Source: Marivita geojedonensis (GTDB lineage Bacteria > Pseudomonadota > Alphaproteobacteria > Rhodobacterales > Rhodobacteraceae). Taken from it: a DNA stretch of 64,000 nucleotides. Of the stretch, positions 44,423-54,607 are shown piece by piece. The stretch spans positions 124,001-188,000 of the forward strand of contig NZ_JFKC01000004.1 in assembly GCF_002115805.1 (NCBI RefSeq). Reading direction: 5' to 3'. Both the position numbers and the translations under genes were made by a program. The notes below the pieces were generated by a model. The model saw nothing but the letters and a program-made list of their open reading frames with translations, did no database searches and was not told the DNA's origin. The first letter of the stretch is position 1. Each line of letters starts with the position of its first letter.

Positions 44423-45184
44423 TCAATCGTCCACGAACCGGCGCATCAACTGGGCTTCCTGTTCCTGCATGAAGGCTTCAGCAACCTGCATATGGGATGC
44501 CATGACCTCGCGGGCGCGGGCAGCATCTCCCCGCCTGAGTGCCTCGACAAGCTGAAGCTGGTGTTCGCGACCTTTGCGCCAGAGGTCGACGTTCGGCGGA
44601 TCATAAAGGCCCCGGAACACCGTCAGATCGGTCAGGATCCGGGCCATGAACCCAATCACGAATCCCAGCAACCGGTTGTCCGAGAAATCCGCCAGCCGAG
44701 CATGGAATTCTAGGGATGAGATATGCTGCTGCTTCTCTTCTTCGGCGCTTCGGGCGGGTTCGGGATGGCGCTCGGCCAGAGCCTGCAATTCGTCGATCTG
44801 TTCGGCACTCAGGTGACCGGCGAGGCTGGCAACGAGCTCGGGCTCGAGCGCCTTGCGCATCTCATAGATGTCGGCGACGGAAAGGTTCTGAAAATAGAAG
44901 TAGTTTGCCAGAAGCGACCGGGCCCGCTCTGCGGACACCTCGCCAACGATGCTGCCACCGCCCGGGCCGGTCTTGGTCACGATGAGGCCCTGAGCCTCCA
45001 GAATTCGGAGTGCTTCGCGCACGGTGCCTTTGGAAACGCCGAATTCTGCGATCATCTCGCTTTCATTCGGGAGCTTGTCGCCCTGTTTCAGATCGCGCTC
45101 GACAACCCATTGCTTGATTTCGTCCGCCACCCGCACTGGGCGGGACCGTCGGGGTTTGGGTGCCTGCGCCGCACTGCCATCCAT
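44423..45184 (-). CDS. GntR-family regulator (FadR/FCD type)
   Basis: 253 residues. Winged helix at about 18-85 (L-K-Q-G-D-K-L-P-N-E-S-E-M-I-A-E-F-G-V-S-K-G-T-V-R-E-A-L) with the G-P-G-G-G-S-I wing, then an FCD domain with metal-binding residues (F-H-A-R-L-A-D, R-K-G-R-E-H-Q-L-Q-L-V). Two palindromes of the TTATCATGATAA type lie 16-78 bases before its start, and two more sit in the promoter of the divergent DUF1028 and dppA genes. It is therefore the probable regulator of the transporter operon. The stretch 44273-44422 holds no gene. Confidence 0.9.
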   Translation of the reverse strand: MDGSAAQAPKPRRSRPVRVADEIKQWVVERDLKQGDKLPNESEMIAEFGVSKGTVREALRILEAQGLIVTKTGPGGGSIVGEVSAERARSLLANYFYFQNLSVADIYEMRKALEPELVASLAGHLSAEQIDELQALAERHPEPARSAEEEKQQHISSLEFHARLADFSDNRLLGFVIGFMARILTDLTVFRGLYDPPNVDLWRKGREHQLQLVEALRRGDAARAREVMASHMQVAEAFMQEQEAQLMRRFVDD

Positions 45185-45199
45185 CGGGAACCTCAGATT

Positions 45200-45262
45200 T
45201 TATTATGATAAAAATATAGAGAGCCTGATCCGCCATGTGTAGCGGAATATTTATCATGATAA
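45200..45262. promoter_or_regulatory. GntR operators A and B before the regulator gene
   Basis: Site A TTATTATGATAA at 45200-45211 (one mismatch to the palindrome) and site B TTATCATGATAA at 45251-45262 (perfect). Centres are 51 bases apart, about five helical turns. They likely serve autoregulation. Confidence 0.75.
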
Positions 45263-45308
45263 TTTTGCGGTGTCCTGCCTTTGGTCCCGGCAGCTCGCGG
45301 AGGCAGGG

Positions 45309-45971
45309 TCAGGCCGGGCGTCGGGTCTTGTCGCTGATCACCGGCACTTCAGACAGCCAGTCGTGGTAGGGGGGCTGCTGTGCCTTTTGCAACAGTGTTG
45401 CCAGCGCGCCGAGGGGATCTTCGGAACAGTCGATCCGCAGGTCGAGCGGCGGGGCATCGGGTGTCAGTACCAGCAGGGCCGCTGACTGAAGCCCGCGACT
45501 GTCGCCCCCTGCGAACTTGGCGGCATTGAGGATGCGCAGCATCCGCTCTGCGGGCCGGTCCCGTGTGTCGCGCGCCGCGTCGGCCATCGCATCGAGCACC
45601 TCGGGTCCGGCCAGCATATTGCCCGATATGACCTGACCCGGTTCCGCCATGTGGTCCGCATGGGGAATGCTGTTCTGGCCGGTGAAAGCGGCGGTCGTGC
45701 CATTGCGGTCCAGCGCGGCAACCTGCCGGAACGCGCGCCCGTCATCCGCATCGGTCACTTTTGCCACGGCATCGCTGGCGGAGGTTCCACCGTACATGGC
45801 GCGCAGAATGTCGTCGCGCCAAAAGGTGCTGGGGGCGGTGCCCTGGGATGCGACCAACCCTGATTCGATGTCGCCGCGCAGCACCCATCCGCCGACGCAT
45901 AGACTGCCCGTCGCCGCAGCGGCGGCGAAAACGCCCGTTTTCCGATCAAAAGTGAGAATCGAGAGGGTCAT
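45309..45971 (-). CDS. DUF1028 family protein (putative Ntn-type hydrolase)
   Basis: 220 residues matching DUF1028: L-S-I-L-T-F-D-R-K-T-G-V-F at the start, V-A-S-Q-G-T-A-P, F-R-Q-V-A-A-L-D-R-N-G-T-T-A-A-F-T-G and I-S-G-N-M-L-A-G-P-E-V-L-D-A-M. The family is thought to adopt an Ntn-hydrolase-like fold and may cut amide bonds; activity here is not shown. Divergent from dppA, sharing operators C and D, so it is presumably co-regulated with the transporter and acts on an imported compound. Confidence 0.85.
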   Translation of the reverse strand: MTLSILTFDRKTGVFAAAAATGSLCVGGWVLRGDIESGLVASQGTAPSTFWRDDILRAMYGGTSASDAVAKVTDADDGRAFRQVAALDRNGTTAAFTGQNSIPHADHMAEPGQVISGNMLAGPEVLDAMADAARDTRDRPAERMLRILNAAKFAGGDSRGLQSAALLVLTPDAPPLDLRIDCSEDPLGALATLLQKAQQPPYHDWLSEVPVISDKTRRPA

Positions 45972-46000
45972 TCCTTGGGCCTAACACATTTTCCTTGAAT

Positions 46001-46040
46001 TTATCATGATAATTTGCGTGACTTCAATTGATCATGATAA
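46001..46040. promoter_or_regulatory. GntR operators C and D in the DUF1028-dppA divergent promoter
   Basis: Site C TTATCATGATAA at 46001-46012 (perfect) and site D TGATCATGATAA at 46029-46040 (one mismatch). Centres are 28 bases apart. They lie 22-62 bases from the dppA start and 30-69 from the DUF1028 start, so one bound regulator could control both directions. Confidence 0.78.
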
Positions 46041-46062
46041 ATAAACAGGGAAGGACTACCCA

Positions 46063-47637
46063 ATGTCACTGCTGAAACTGTCCCGCCGGGCGATGTTGGC
46101 TGCCGGAGCAGCCACAGCACTTGCCCTTTCCCCGATGACGCTGTCTGCCCAGACGCCCCAAGGCGTTCTGATCGTTGGCCAGATTGCCGAACCCAAGGCG
46201 CTGGATCCGGCGGCGGTCACCGCCGTGAACGATTTCCGCATCCTGATGAACGTCTATGATGGTCTGGTCCGGTACAAGGACGGCACGCTTGAGGTCGAAC
46301 CGGCGCTGGCCACCTCCTGGCAGATCAGCGACGACGGAACGGTCTACACCTTCACCCTGCGGGAAGGTGTCAGCTTCCATGACGGAAGCCCTTTCAATGC
46401 AGAGGCGGTGAAGTTCAACTTCGACCGGATGCTGGATGAGAACCACCCGTATCACGACACGGGTCCGTTCCCGCTTGCCTTCTTCTTTTCGTCGGTGGAG
46501 TCGGTCGATGTGGTTGATGACCTGACCGTGAAGTTCACTCTGAATGGACCATATGCGCCGTTCCTGTCGAACCTCGCCTATCCCACGGGTCTGATCGTTT
46601 CGCCAGCGGCGGTCGAGCAGCATGGCGCGGATTTCGGTCGTAACCCATCCGGCACCGGCGCGTTCAGGTTTGCGGAATGGCGATCGAACGAAGCGGTGGT
46701 GATCGAAGCCAACCCGGACCACTGGGACGGCACGCCCGAGCTTCAGGCGGTTGTGTTCCGCCCGATCACTGACGCCAACACCCGCACCGCGGAAATGCTG
46801 GCCGGTGGTATCGACCTGATGGTGGAAGTCCCACCCGTGGCTCTGAGCGAATTCCATGGCGACAGCTACACAGTGCATGAACAGGCCGGGCCGCATGTCT
46901 GGTTCCTGATCCTGAATGCCAAGGAGGGTCCCTTTGCGGATGTACGCGTCCGTCAGGCGGCGAACTACGCGATCAATAAAGAGGCCATCGTCAATGATGT
47001 GCTCGAAGGCACCGCCGAAGTTGCGGCGGGCCCGACACCTCCGGCTTTTGCGTGGGCGTATAATGAAAGCCTGGAGCCCTATCCCTACAATCCCGAAAAG
47101 GCGCGGGAGCTTATTGCGGAAGCCGGTGCGGAGGGCGCGGAACTGACCTTCTTCGTCACCGAGGGCGGATCTGGCATGCTCGATCCGGTCGCGATGGGAA
47201 CGGCCATTCAGGCCGACCTTCAGGCGGTAGGTCTTGAGGTCAAGATCGAGACCTACGAGTGGAACACGTTCCTTGGCGAAGTGAACCCCGGTCTCGAAGG
47301 TAAGGCCGACATGGCGGAAATGGCGTGGATGACCAACGATCCGGACACGCTGCCATTCCTTGCTCTGCGGACCGCTGCGTGGCCGGATCAGGGTGGTTTC
47401 AACTCGGGCTACTATTCCAATCCGAAAGTAGACGAGCTTCTCGAAGCGGCCCGCGTTTCGACGGATCAGGACGAACGTGCGCGGCTTTACAAAGAGATGC
47501 AGACCATTGTGCAGGAGGACGCACCATGGGTCTTTGTTGCAAACTGGAAGCAGAACGCCGTCACCTCTGACCGGGTGGATGGCTTCAAGCTGCAGCCTTC
47601 CTTCTTCCTGCTGCTGGATGAGGTCGTAAAGAACTAA
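46063..47637 (+). CDS. dppA: ABC transporter substrate-binding protein, family 5 (dipeptide type)
   Basis: 524 residues. Twin-arginine-like signal peptide (L-S-R-R-A-M-L-A-A-G-A-A-T-A) with cleavage near residue 29, then an SBP_bac_5 domain: P-K-A-L-D-P-A, Y-D-G-L-V-R-Y, the W-Q-I-S-D-D-G-T-V-Y-T-F-T-L-R-E-G-V-S-F-H-D-G family signature and G-T-G-A-F-R-F. Binds peptides or opine-like or amine compounds in the periplasm. Next to an MttB-like gene, a betaine-like ligand is possible. The gene symbol is generic. Confidence 0.92.
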   Translation: MSLLKLSRRAMLAAGAATALALSPMTLSAQTPQGVLIVGQIAEPKALDPAAVTAVNDFRILMNVYDGLVRYKDGTLEVEPALATSWQISDDGTVYTFTLREGVSFHDGSPFNAEAVKFNFDRMLDENHPYHDTGPFPLAFFFSSVESVDVVDDLTVKFTLNGPYAPFLSNLAYPTGLIVSPAAVEQHGADFGRNPSGTGAFRFAEWRSNEAVVIEANPDHWDGTPELQAVVFRPITDANTRTAEMLAGGIDLMVEVPPVALSEFHGDSYTVHEQAGPHVWFLILNAKEGPFADVRVRQAANYAINKEAIVNDVLEGTAEVAAGPTPPAFAWAYNESLEPYPYNPEKARELIAEAGAEGAELTFFVTEGGSGMLDPVAMGTAIQADLQAVGLEVKIETYEWNTFLGEVNPGLEGKADMAEMAWMTNDPDTLPFLALRTAAWPDQGGFNSGYYSNPKVDELLEAARVSTDQDERARLYKEMQTIVQEDAPWVFVANWKQNAVTSDRVDGFKLQPSFFLLLDEVVKN

Positions 47638-47642
47638 ACGCG

Positions 47643-47727
47643 GGTCGGGCGGTTTTCGCCCAACCTGAACAGGGGGCATCGCCATCCGGACCCGGATCAG
47701 AGCCGGGCAAATGGCGAAGACCCCCTG
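47643..47727 (+). promoter_or_regulatory. Stem-loops between dppA and dppB
   Basis: A first hairpin at 47643-47665 (GGT-C-GGGCG / CGCCC-A-ACC). Then a long imperfect stem: CAGGGGG at 47670-47676 with CCCCCTG at 47721-47727, TCGCCAT at 47679-47685 with ATGGCGA at 47711-47717, and CCCGG at 47691-47695 with CCGGG at 47703-47707. No U-run. Such structures usually protect the substrate-binding-protein mRNA and lower expression of the permeases. Confidence 0.65.
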
Positions 47728-47774
47728 TCGCCCCCCGGAGGTATCTGGAACACTGAGGCGGGAAGGGGGACTTG

Positions 47775-48718
47775 ATGGCAGGCTACATTCTTAAGCGGTT
47801 GGTGTCGGCGATCCCGGTTCTTCTCGGGATCTCCGTCATCGTTTTCGTGATCATGGCAATGATTCCGGGCGATCCTGCCACAGCGATACTTGGCTCCTAC
47901 GCCACGCCGGAAAACGTTGAGAAGCTGAACCGGGACCTTGGCTTGGACAAGCCGATGGTGCAGCGGTACTTCATCTGGCTGGGGAACATGCTGCAGGGGG
48001 ACTTCGGGCGCAGCTTCTCGCTCAACAGAGCGGTGCTGGACGAGGTGATGGAGCGGTTCGGCGCGACATTGATCCTGGCCGGCACGTCCTTCGTCCTGTG
48101 TTCGATCCTCGGCATCGCGGCTGGCGTGGTTTCTGCGGCGCGACAGTACGGTTTTGCCGACAAGGCCATCACCTTTGCGGTGCTGCTGGGTATTTCGATC
48201 CCATCCTTTTTCCTCGGCATGATGATGATCCTGATCTTTGCGGTCCAACTGCGCTGGTTTCCGGTCTCGGGCATGTGGCCAATATACGGGGCGCGGGACC
48301 TCTCGGCGCTGATCAGTCATCTGACGCTTCCGGCACTGGCTTTGGCCGTCGTGGCGACAGGGGTGATCGCCCGGCTGTCTCGCTCTGCCATGCTCGAAGT
48401 GCTGCGACAGGATTTCATCCGAACCGCGCGCGCGAAGGGCGTGCATGAACGCTCGGTCATCTGGCGTCACGCGCTGCGCGCGGCCATGGTCAGCATCATC
48501 CCCGTTCTGGGCGTGCAGGCCGGGTTCGTCCTGTCCGGGGCGGTCTATATTGAAATGGTGTTCCAGTGGCCCGGCGTGGGACGGATGCTGGTGGATGCAA
48601 TCCTCAAACGTGACATCCTGCTGGTTCAGGGCGGCGTTGTCTTTGTCGCTGCCTGCTACGTTCTGTTCAACATCGCGGTGGATGTGGCGCAAAGCCTGCT
48701 TGATCCGAGGATCAAGAC

Positions 48719-48722
<4 letters not shown>
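47775..48722 (+). CDS. dppB: ABC transporter permease, DppB type
   Basis: 315 residues, six membrane helices. Starts M-A-G-Y-I-L-K-R-L-V-S-A-I-P-V-L-L-G-I, contains G-L-D-K-P and the cytoplasmic EAA-type loop D-F-I-R-T-A-R-A-K-G that docks to the ATPase. AAGGGGGA at 47763-47770 supports the ATG at 47775. Overlaps the next gene by 4 bases. Confidence 0.95.
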
Positions 48723-50601
<1,879 letters not shown>

Positions 50602-50605
<4 letters not shown>

Positions 50606-51567
50606 CACTGGCGCTCAGGCTGACCGGTCTGTCCAAGGATTTCCCCGTAGGCAAACGCCTTTTCGGTCCGCCGCGGGCTGTCGTGCATGCGGTTCAGCCG
50701 GTCACTCTGGATGTCGAGGAAGGCGAAACGCTGGGCATTGTCGGCGAATCCGGCTGTGGGAAATCCACGCTGGCCCGGATACTCGTGGGTCTCCTGCAAC
50801 CCACCTCCGGCACAATCGAAATTGCGGGAAAGCCCCTGGACAACGCCGATCCGGCGGTTTTTGGCCGGATGATCCAATATGTGTTCCAGGACCCGATCAG
50901 CAGCCTGAACCCGCGCAAGACGATCCGGCAGATTATGGAAGCACCACTTCGGCACCTGCATGGCATGAGCGCCGACGCCCGCAGCGCGCGCATCCGCGAA
51001 ATCTTTGCCGCCGTGAACCTGCGCGAAGAGTTTCTGGATCGGTACCCGCACGAGTTTTCCGGCGGTCAGGCGCAGCGGATCGGGATCGCGCGTGCGCTGG
51101 CGGCAGATGCCCGCATCCTGATCCTAGATGAGCCGGTGTCAGCCCTTGATGTGTCGGTGCAGGCGCAGGTGCTCAATCTTCTGGCTGATCTCAAGACGCA
51201 GTTCGGTCTGACCTATCTGTTCATCAGCCACGATCTCGCGGTGGTCGAAGCGGTCAGCGACCGGGTCGCGGTGCTCTATTTCGGCGCGGTCGTCGAAGTC
51301 GGCCCGGCAGAGCAGGTCTTTGCCCGGCCACGGCACCCCTACACCAGACTGCTGGCGGACAGTGCGCCGGTGGTCGGTCGGCCACTGTCTGCGCCCGAGG
51401 CCCGCGAAACGGAACTGCCGGATCCGCTCAACCCGCCCAGGGGATGCGCCTTCCGCGCCCGTTGCGCCCATGCCAGCGCGCTCTGCGGCGAAACGGCCCC
51501 GGCGCTGGAACAGCAACCCGACGGCGTTTGGGTGGCGTGCTATCATCCTCTGACGGGCGCGGGCTGA
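50602..51567 (+). CDS. dppF: ABC transporter ATPase, DppF type
   Basis: 321 residues. Walker A G-E-S-G-C-G-K-S, Q-loop F-Q-D-P-I-S-S-L-N-P-R, signature F-S-G-G-Q-A-Q-R, Walker B I-L-D-E-P-V-S-A-L-D and the C-terminal G-C-A-F-R-A-R-C-A-H-A Cys-rich tail of oligopeptide transporters. Partner of the fused ATPase; the two form the nucleotide-binding pair. Confidence 0.95.
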
Positions 51568-51703
51568 CATCGGGCCGGATCGATTGGGCCGGCGGCATCG
51601 TGCCCAAATCCATGTCGCATTCTGCAAACGGACTTCGCAATTCGGCACGTGCGGGGGCGCTGTAGGGATGCAGCATGAGGTCACGCCGCCATAAGGACCT
51701 GAC

Positions 51704-53260
51704 ATGACCGATACACTGGCACACCCACGCGCGCGGGCAGGGGGCCGCTCGGCGCGCCGCATCCTGCGCAGTACGCGAGACATCACCATGCTGCCCGGCC
51801 TCGAACGCGCACTGCCGCTGTGTGAGGTGATGGACGGATCAGAGGTCGCACGTATCGATGCGGCGTCGATGGACATTCTCGAAAATGTCGGCGTCGTGTT
51901 CCGCGATCCCATCGCACTTGACGATTGGCGCAAGGCCGGGGCGAAGGTGTCTGGCGAAACGGTCTATCCGGATCGCGGACTTGTCCGCGATCTGATCGCG
52001 ACAATCCCGGAAACCTTCACCTACCATGCGCGCAATCCGGGCAACAACGTTCAGCTCGGGGGGCGCCACTCGGTATTCGTGCCCATGACCGGTGCGCCCT
52101 ATCTGCGCGACCTCGATGATGTGCGCCGGAACCCGACGCTCGATGATCTGGCGATGTTCCACAAGCTGTCGCACATGCTGCCCGCAATGCATTCGACCGC
52201 GCACCACATCGTCGAGCCCTATGATCACCCGATCAGCCACCGTCACCTGCGGATCACCTATTCGTCGATGAAGCATTCGGACAAGATGTTCATGGGCATG
52301 ACAACGTCTCCCAGGAATGCGGAGGATGTCATTGAGATGTGCGCCATCCTCTTCGGCGAGGATTTCATCGAAACCCATCCCGTGACCACCGGCAACTGCA
52401 ATGGCAACTCGCCTCTGGTCTGGGACGAAACCATGCTGGGCGCAATGCGCGCATTCTGCCGCGGCAATCAGCCGGTTCTATGCTCGCCCTTCGTTCTTGG
52501 CGGGGCAAATACCCCGGCCAGCGTGCCCGCAAGTGTGGCGCAGCTGAACGCCGAAGCGCTGAGTGCTCTGGCCTATACACAGATCATCCGCCGGGGATGC
52601 CCGGCGATTTACGGGCATTACCTCTCGACGGTCAGCATGAAGTCCGGCGCACCGATGGCCGGTACGCCCGAGATCAGCCTGATGAACTTCATGATTGGAC
52701 AGATGGCCCGGTATTATGGCGTGCCTTGGCGCACCTCGAACACGCTGGGTGGGGCCAAGACCTTTGACGCGCAAGCCGGGTACGAAAGCGCGACAACGCT
52801 CTCTTCCGTTCTGCACGCCGGGGCCAACTACATCTGGCACAGCGCGGGCTGGAACGAGGCCGGGATGCACTGTTCGGTGGCGAAGTTCGTCGTCGATGCC
52901 GAACAATGCGCCATGGCGTACCGGATGGCTGAAGGCCCCAAGTGGCATGACTTCGACGAAGCCTTGTCCGCAGTCCGCGACATCGGACCGGGTGGGCATT
53001 ACCTTGGCCATCCGCACACGCAGGATAATTTCCAGACCGCCTTTTTCATGCCGGAGCTGTTCGACAACAATTCGATAGAGCAATGGATTGCGGAAGGTTC
53101 GAAAGAGATCACGCAGCGCGCGCTGGAACATGCCCATGCGCTGCTGGCCGCCTATGAGGAGCCGACGCTCGATGAGGCCCGCAACGAGGCGCTTCTCGAC
53201 TATATCGCACGGCGGGAACGGGAAATCCCGGCGGCGGATGCTTTGAATCAGGAGTATTGA
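51704..53260 (+). CDS. Trimethylamine methyltransferase (MttB) family protein, non-pyrrolysine
   Basis: 518 residues of the MttB superfamily TIM-barrel fold. The frame has no internal TAG, so this is not the pyrrolysine form. Non-Pyl members such as MtgB, MtpB and MtcB demethylate glycine betaine, proline betaine or carnitine and pass the methyl group to a corrinoid protein. Visible family stretches: L-E-N-V-G-V-V-F at the start, a T-T-G-N-C-N-G-N-S-P-L-V-W-D core and G-G-A-N-T-P. AAGGAC before the ATG supports the start. It follows dppF by 136 bases and converges on the DAO gene. No corrinoid protein gene is in the window. Confidence 0.88.
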   Translation: MTDTLAHPRARAGGRSARRILRSTRDITMLPGLERALPLCEVMDGSEVARIDAASMDILENVGVVFRDPIALDDWRKAGAKVSGETVYPDRGLVRDLIATIPETFTYHARNPGNNVQLGGRHSVFVPMTGAPYLRDLDDVRRNPTLDDLAMFHKLSHMLPAMHSTAHHIVEPYDHPISHRHLRITYSSMKHSDKMFMGMTTSPRNAEDVIEMCAILFGEDFIETHPVTTGNCNGNSPLVWDETMLGAMRAFCRGNQPVLCSPFVLGGANTPASVPASVAQLNAEALSALAYTQIIRRGCPAIYGHYLSTVSMKSGAPMAGTPEISLMNFMIGQMARYYGVPWRTSNTLGGAKTFDAQAGYESATTLSSVLHAGANYIWHSAGWNEAGMHCSVAKFVVDAEQCAMAYRMAEGPKWHDFDEALSAVRDIGPGGHYLGHPHTQDNFQTAFFMPELFDNNSIEQWIAEGSKEITQRALEHAHALLAAYEEPTLDEARNEALLDYIARREREIPAADALNQEY

Positions 53261-53269
53261 CCGGAACGG

Positions 53270-54607
53270 TCATTCTGCAGCGGCCTGCCATTCTTTCCAG
53301 CGAAGGATGACATTCGCGCCGATATCCCGGATCGGGATCGGCGGCAGGCGGGTTGGATCGGCCTCGGCGCCGAAATGGCGGGTCACCTGGGTTTTGATGC
53401 CCCCCGCCAGTTCGGCCGCGCCGATCCCGGTCAGTGTGCCGCGTGCCGTGCCAAGCCCGTTCTGAACGCAGCCGGCAAAAAGCCCGTCCTCGATCTCCCG
53501 CATGACGGCCACGCCATTGCGCGACAGGCACAGATGACCAGCCCAGGCATGTTCCATCTTCATCCCTGCAAGCTGGGGAAACCGGGTGTCGAACTTGCGC
53601 TGCATGACGCGCGCCGCGCGGGCTATGTCGCCCGCCCGTGCCGCCATGCCAGATCGCAACACCGCACAGGTGCGGGTGATGATCCGGTTGCCCCCCTGGC
53701 CGCTGTCGATCCGGCGGACTGTGGTGCCCATCGGATCGGAGGGCGTCACGCCCCAGCGCGGCGCCCCACCGAGCCTGCGCAGCGTGTCGTCGTCCAACTC
53801 GGGTGTCATGACAGCGAACAGAAACAGCTGCATCAGGCGGCCCGGCGCGATGCCAAAGCTTTCGAGGTGGCCGTTCACCGTCAGAATGACACGCGGCGTG
53901 GTGATCACCGCCTTTGCGGTCTGAACCCGCCATGTCTGCCCCTCGCGGACAAACCCGTGAACCGGAGTGCCGGTGTGAATGGCCACACCTGCGGCAGCCA
54001 GCCCTTTTGCCAATCCCCGGACGTAGCCCGCAGGCTGCAGCATGACTGTACCGGGCGTATAGAGCCCCGAGCGGTAGTGATGTGAACCCGTCAGCTCTGC
54101 CATCTGCTGCGGGTCGAGCATTTCGCTGTGCTCATTCAACCCCGCGAGATGCCGGGCATAACTCTGGTTATGCGCCTCAGCGGCAGCAGAGGCCGCTCCG
54201 TTTACTTTGCCTGCCGGGTCGAAATAATCCGGGTCGATCCCGTACTCCTCGACGGCCTGCCGGGCAAAGCCAATGGCATGACGGTTGAGAGCGATCATCG
54301 CTCTGTCGTCCCCTGCACCGGCATAATCCTCTGACGCCAGATCGTGCGGCAGATCGATCATGAACCCCGAATTCCGCCCCGCCGCCCCTTCGGCAATCCC
54401 GCCGGCATCCAGAAGGCAGATGCGCGCGTCGGGCTCGAGTTGCCGCAGGCGCCGGGCGGCTGACAGCCCGGCGAACCCTGCACCGATCACCACGGCATCG
54501 GCGGTCGTGTCCTGATCGAGCGGGTCGAAGACAGGGGCTTCGGGCAGAATGGAGTTCCACGCCGCCGGTCCCAACTGCCGCGGAAGCCGCAGCGCGCTGT
54601 AACGCAT
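53270..54607 (-). CDS. DAO-family FAD-dependent oxidoreductase (PuuB/OrdL-like)
   Basis: 445 residues. Rossmann motif A-V-V-I-G-A-G-F-A-G-L-S-A-A-R at about 39-53 and the DAO-family G-R-N-S-G-F-M motif. C-terminal G-L-G-T-A-R-G-T-L-T-G substrate/FAD segment. Such enzymes oxidise secondary or primary amines (gamma-glutamylputrescine oxidase, D-hydroxyproline dehydrogenase, sarcosine oxidase relatives). The ATG at 54607 overlaps the aldehyde dehydrogenase stop (TGATG); a GTG at 54619 is less likely. Convergent with the MttB gene. Confidence 0.88.
   Translation of the reverse strand: MRYSALRLPRQLGPAAWNSILPEAPVFDPLDQDTTADAVVIGAGFAGLSAARRLRQLEPDARICLLDAGGIAEGAAGRNSGFMIDLPHDLASEDYAGAGDDRAMIALNRHAIGFARQAVEEYGIDPDYFDPAGKVNGAASAAAEAHNQSYARHLAGLNEHSEMLDPQQMAELTGSHHYRSGLYTPGTVMLQPAGYVRGLAKGLAAAGVAIHTGTPVHGFVREGQTWRVQTAKAVITTPRVILTVNGHLESFGIAPGRLMQLFLFAVMTPELDDDTLRRLGGAPRWGVTPSDPMGTTVRRIDSGQGGNRIITRTCAVLRSGMAARAGDIARAARVMQRKFDTRFPQLAGMKMEHAWAGHLCLSRNGVAVMREIEDGLFAGCVQNGLGTARGTLTGIGAAELAGGIKTQVTRHFGAEADPTRLPPIPIRDIGANVILRWKEWQAAAE

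Noticed and set aside
46066-47685. A 539-codon open frame opposite dppA
   Set aside because: Mirror frame of dppA; no ribosome site or domain.
51704-53260. Pyrrolysine-containing MttB
   Set aside because: No in-frame TAG occurs in the gene and no pyl genes are seen.
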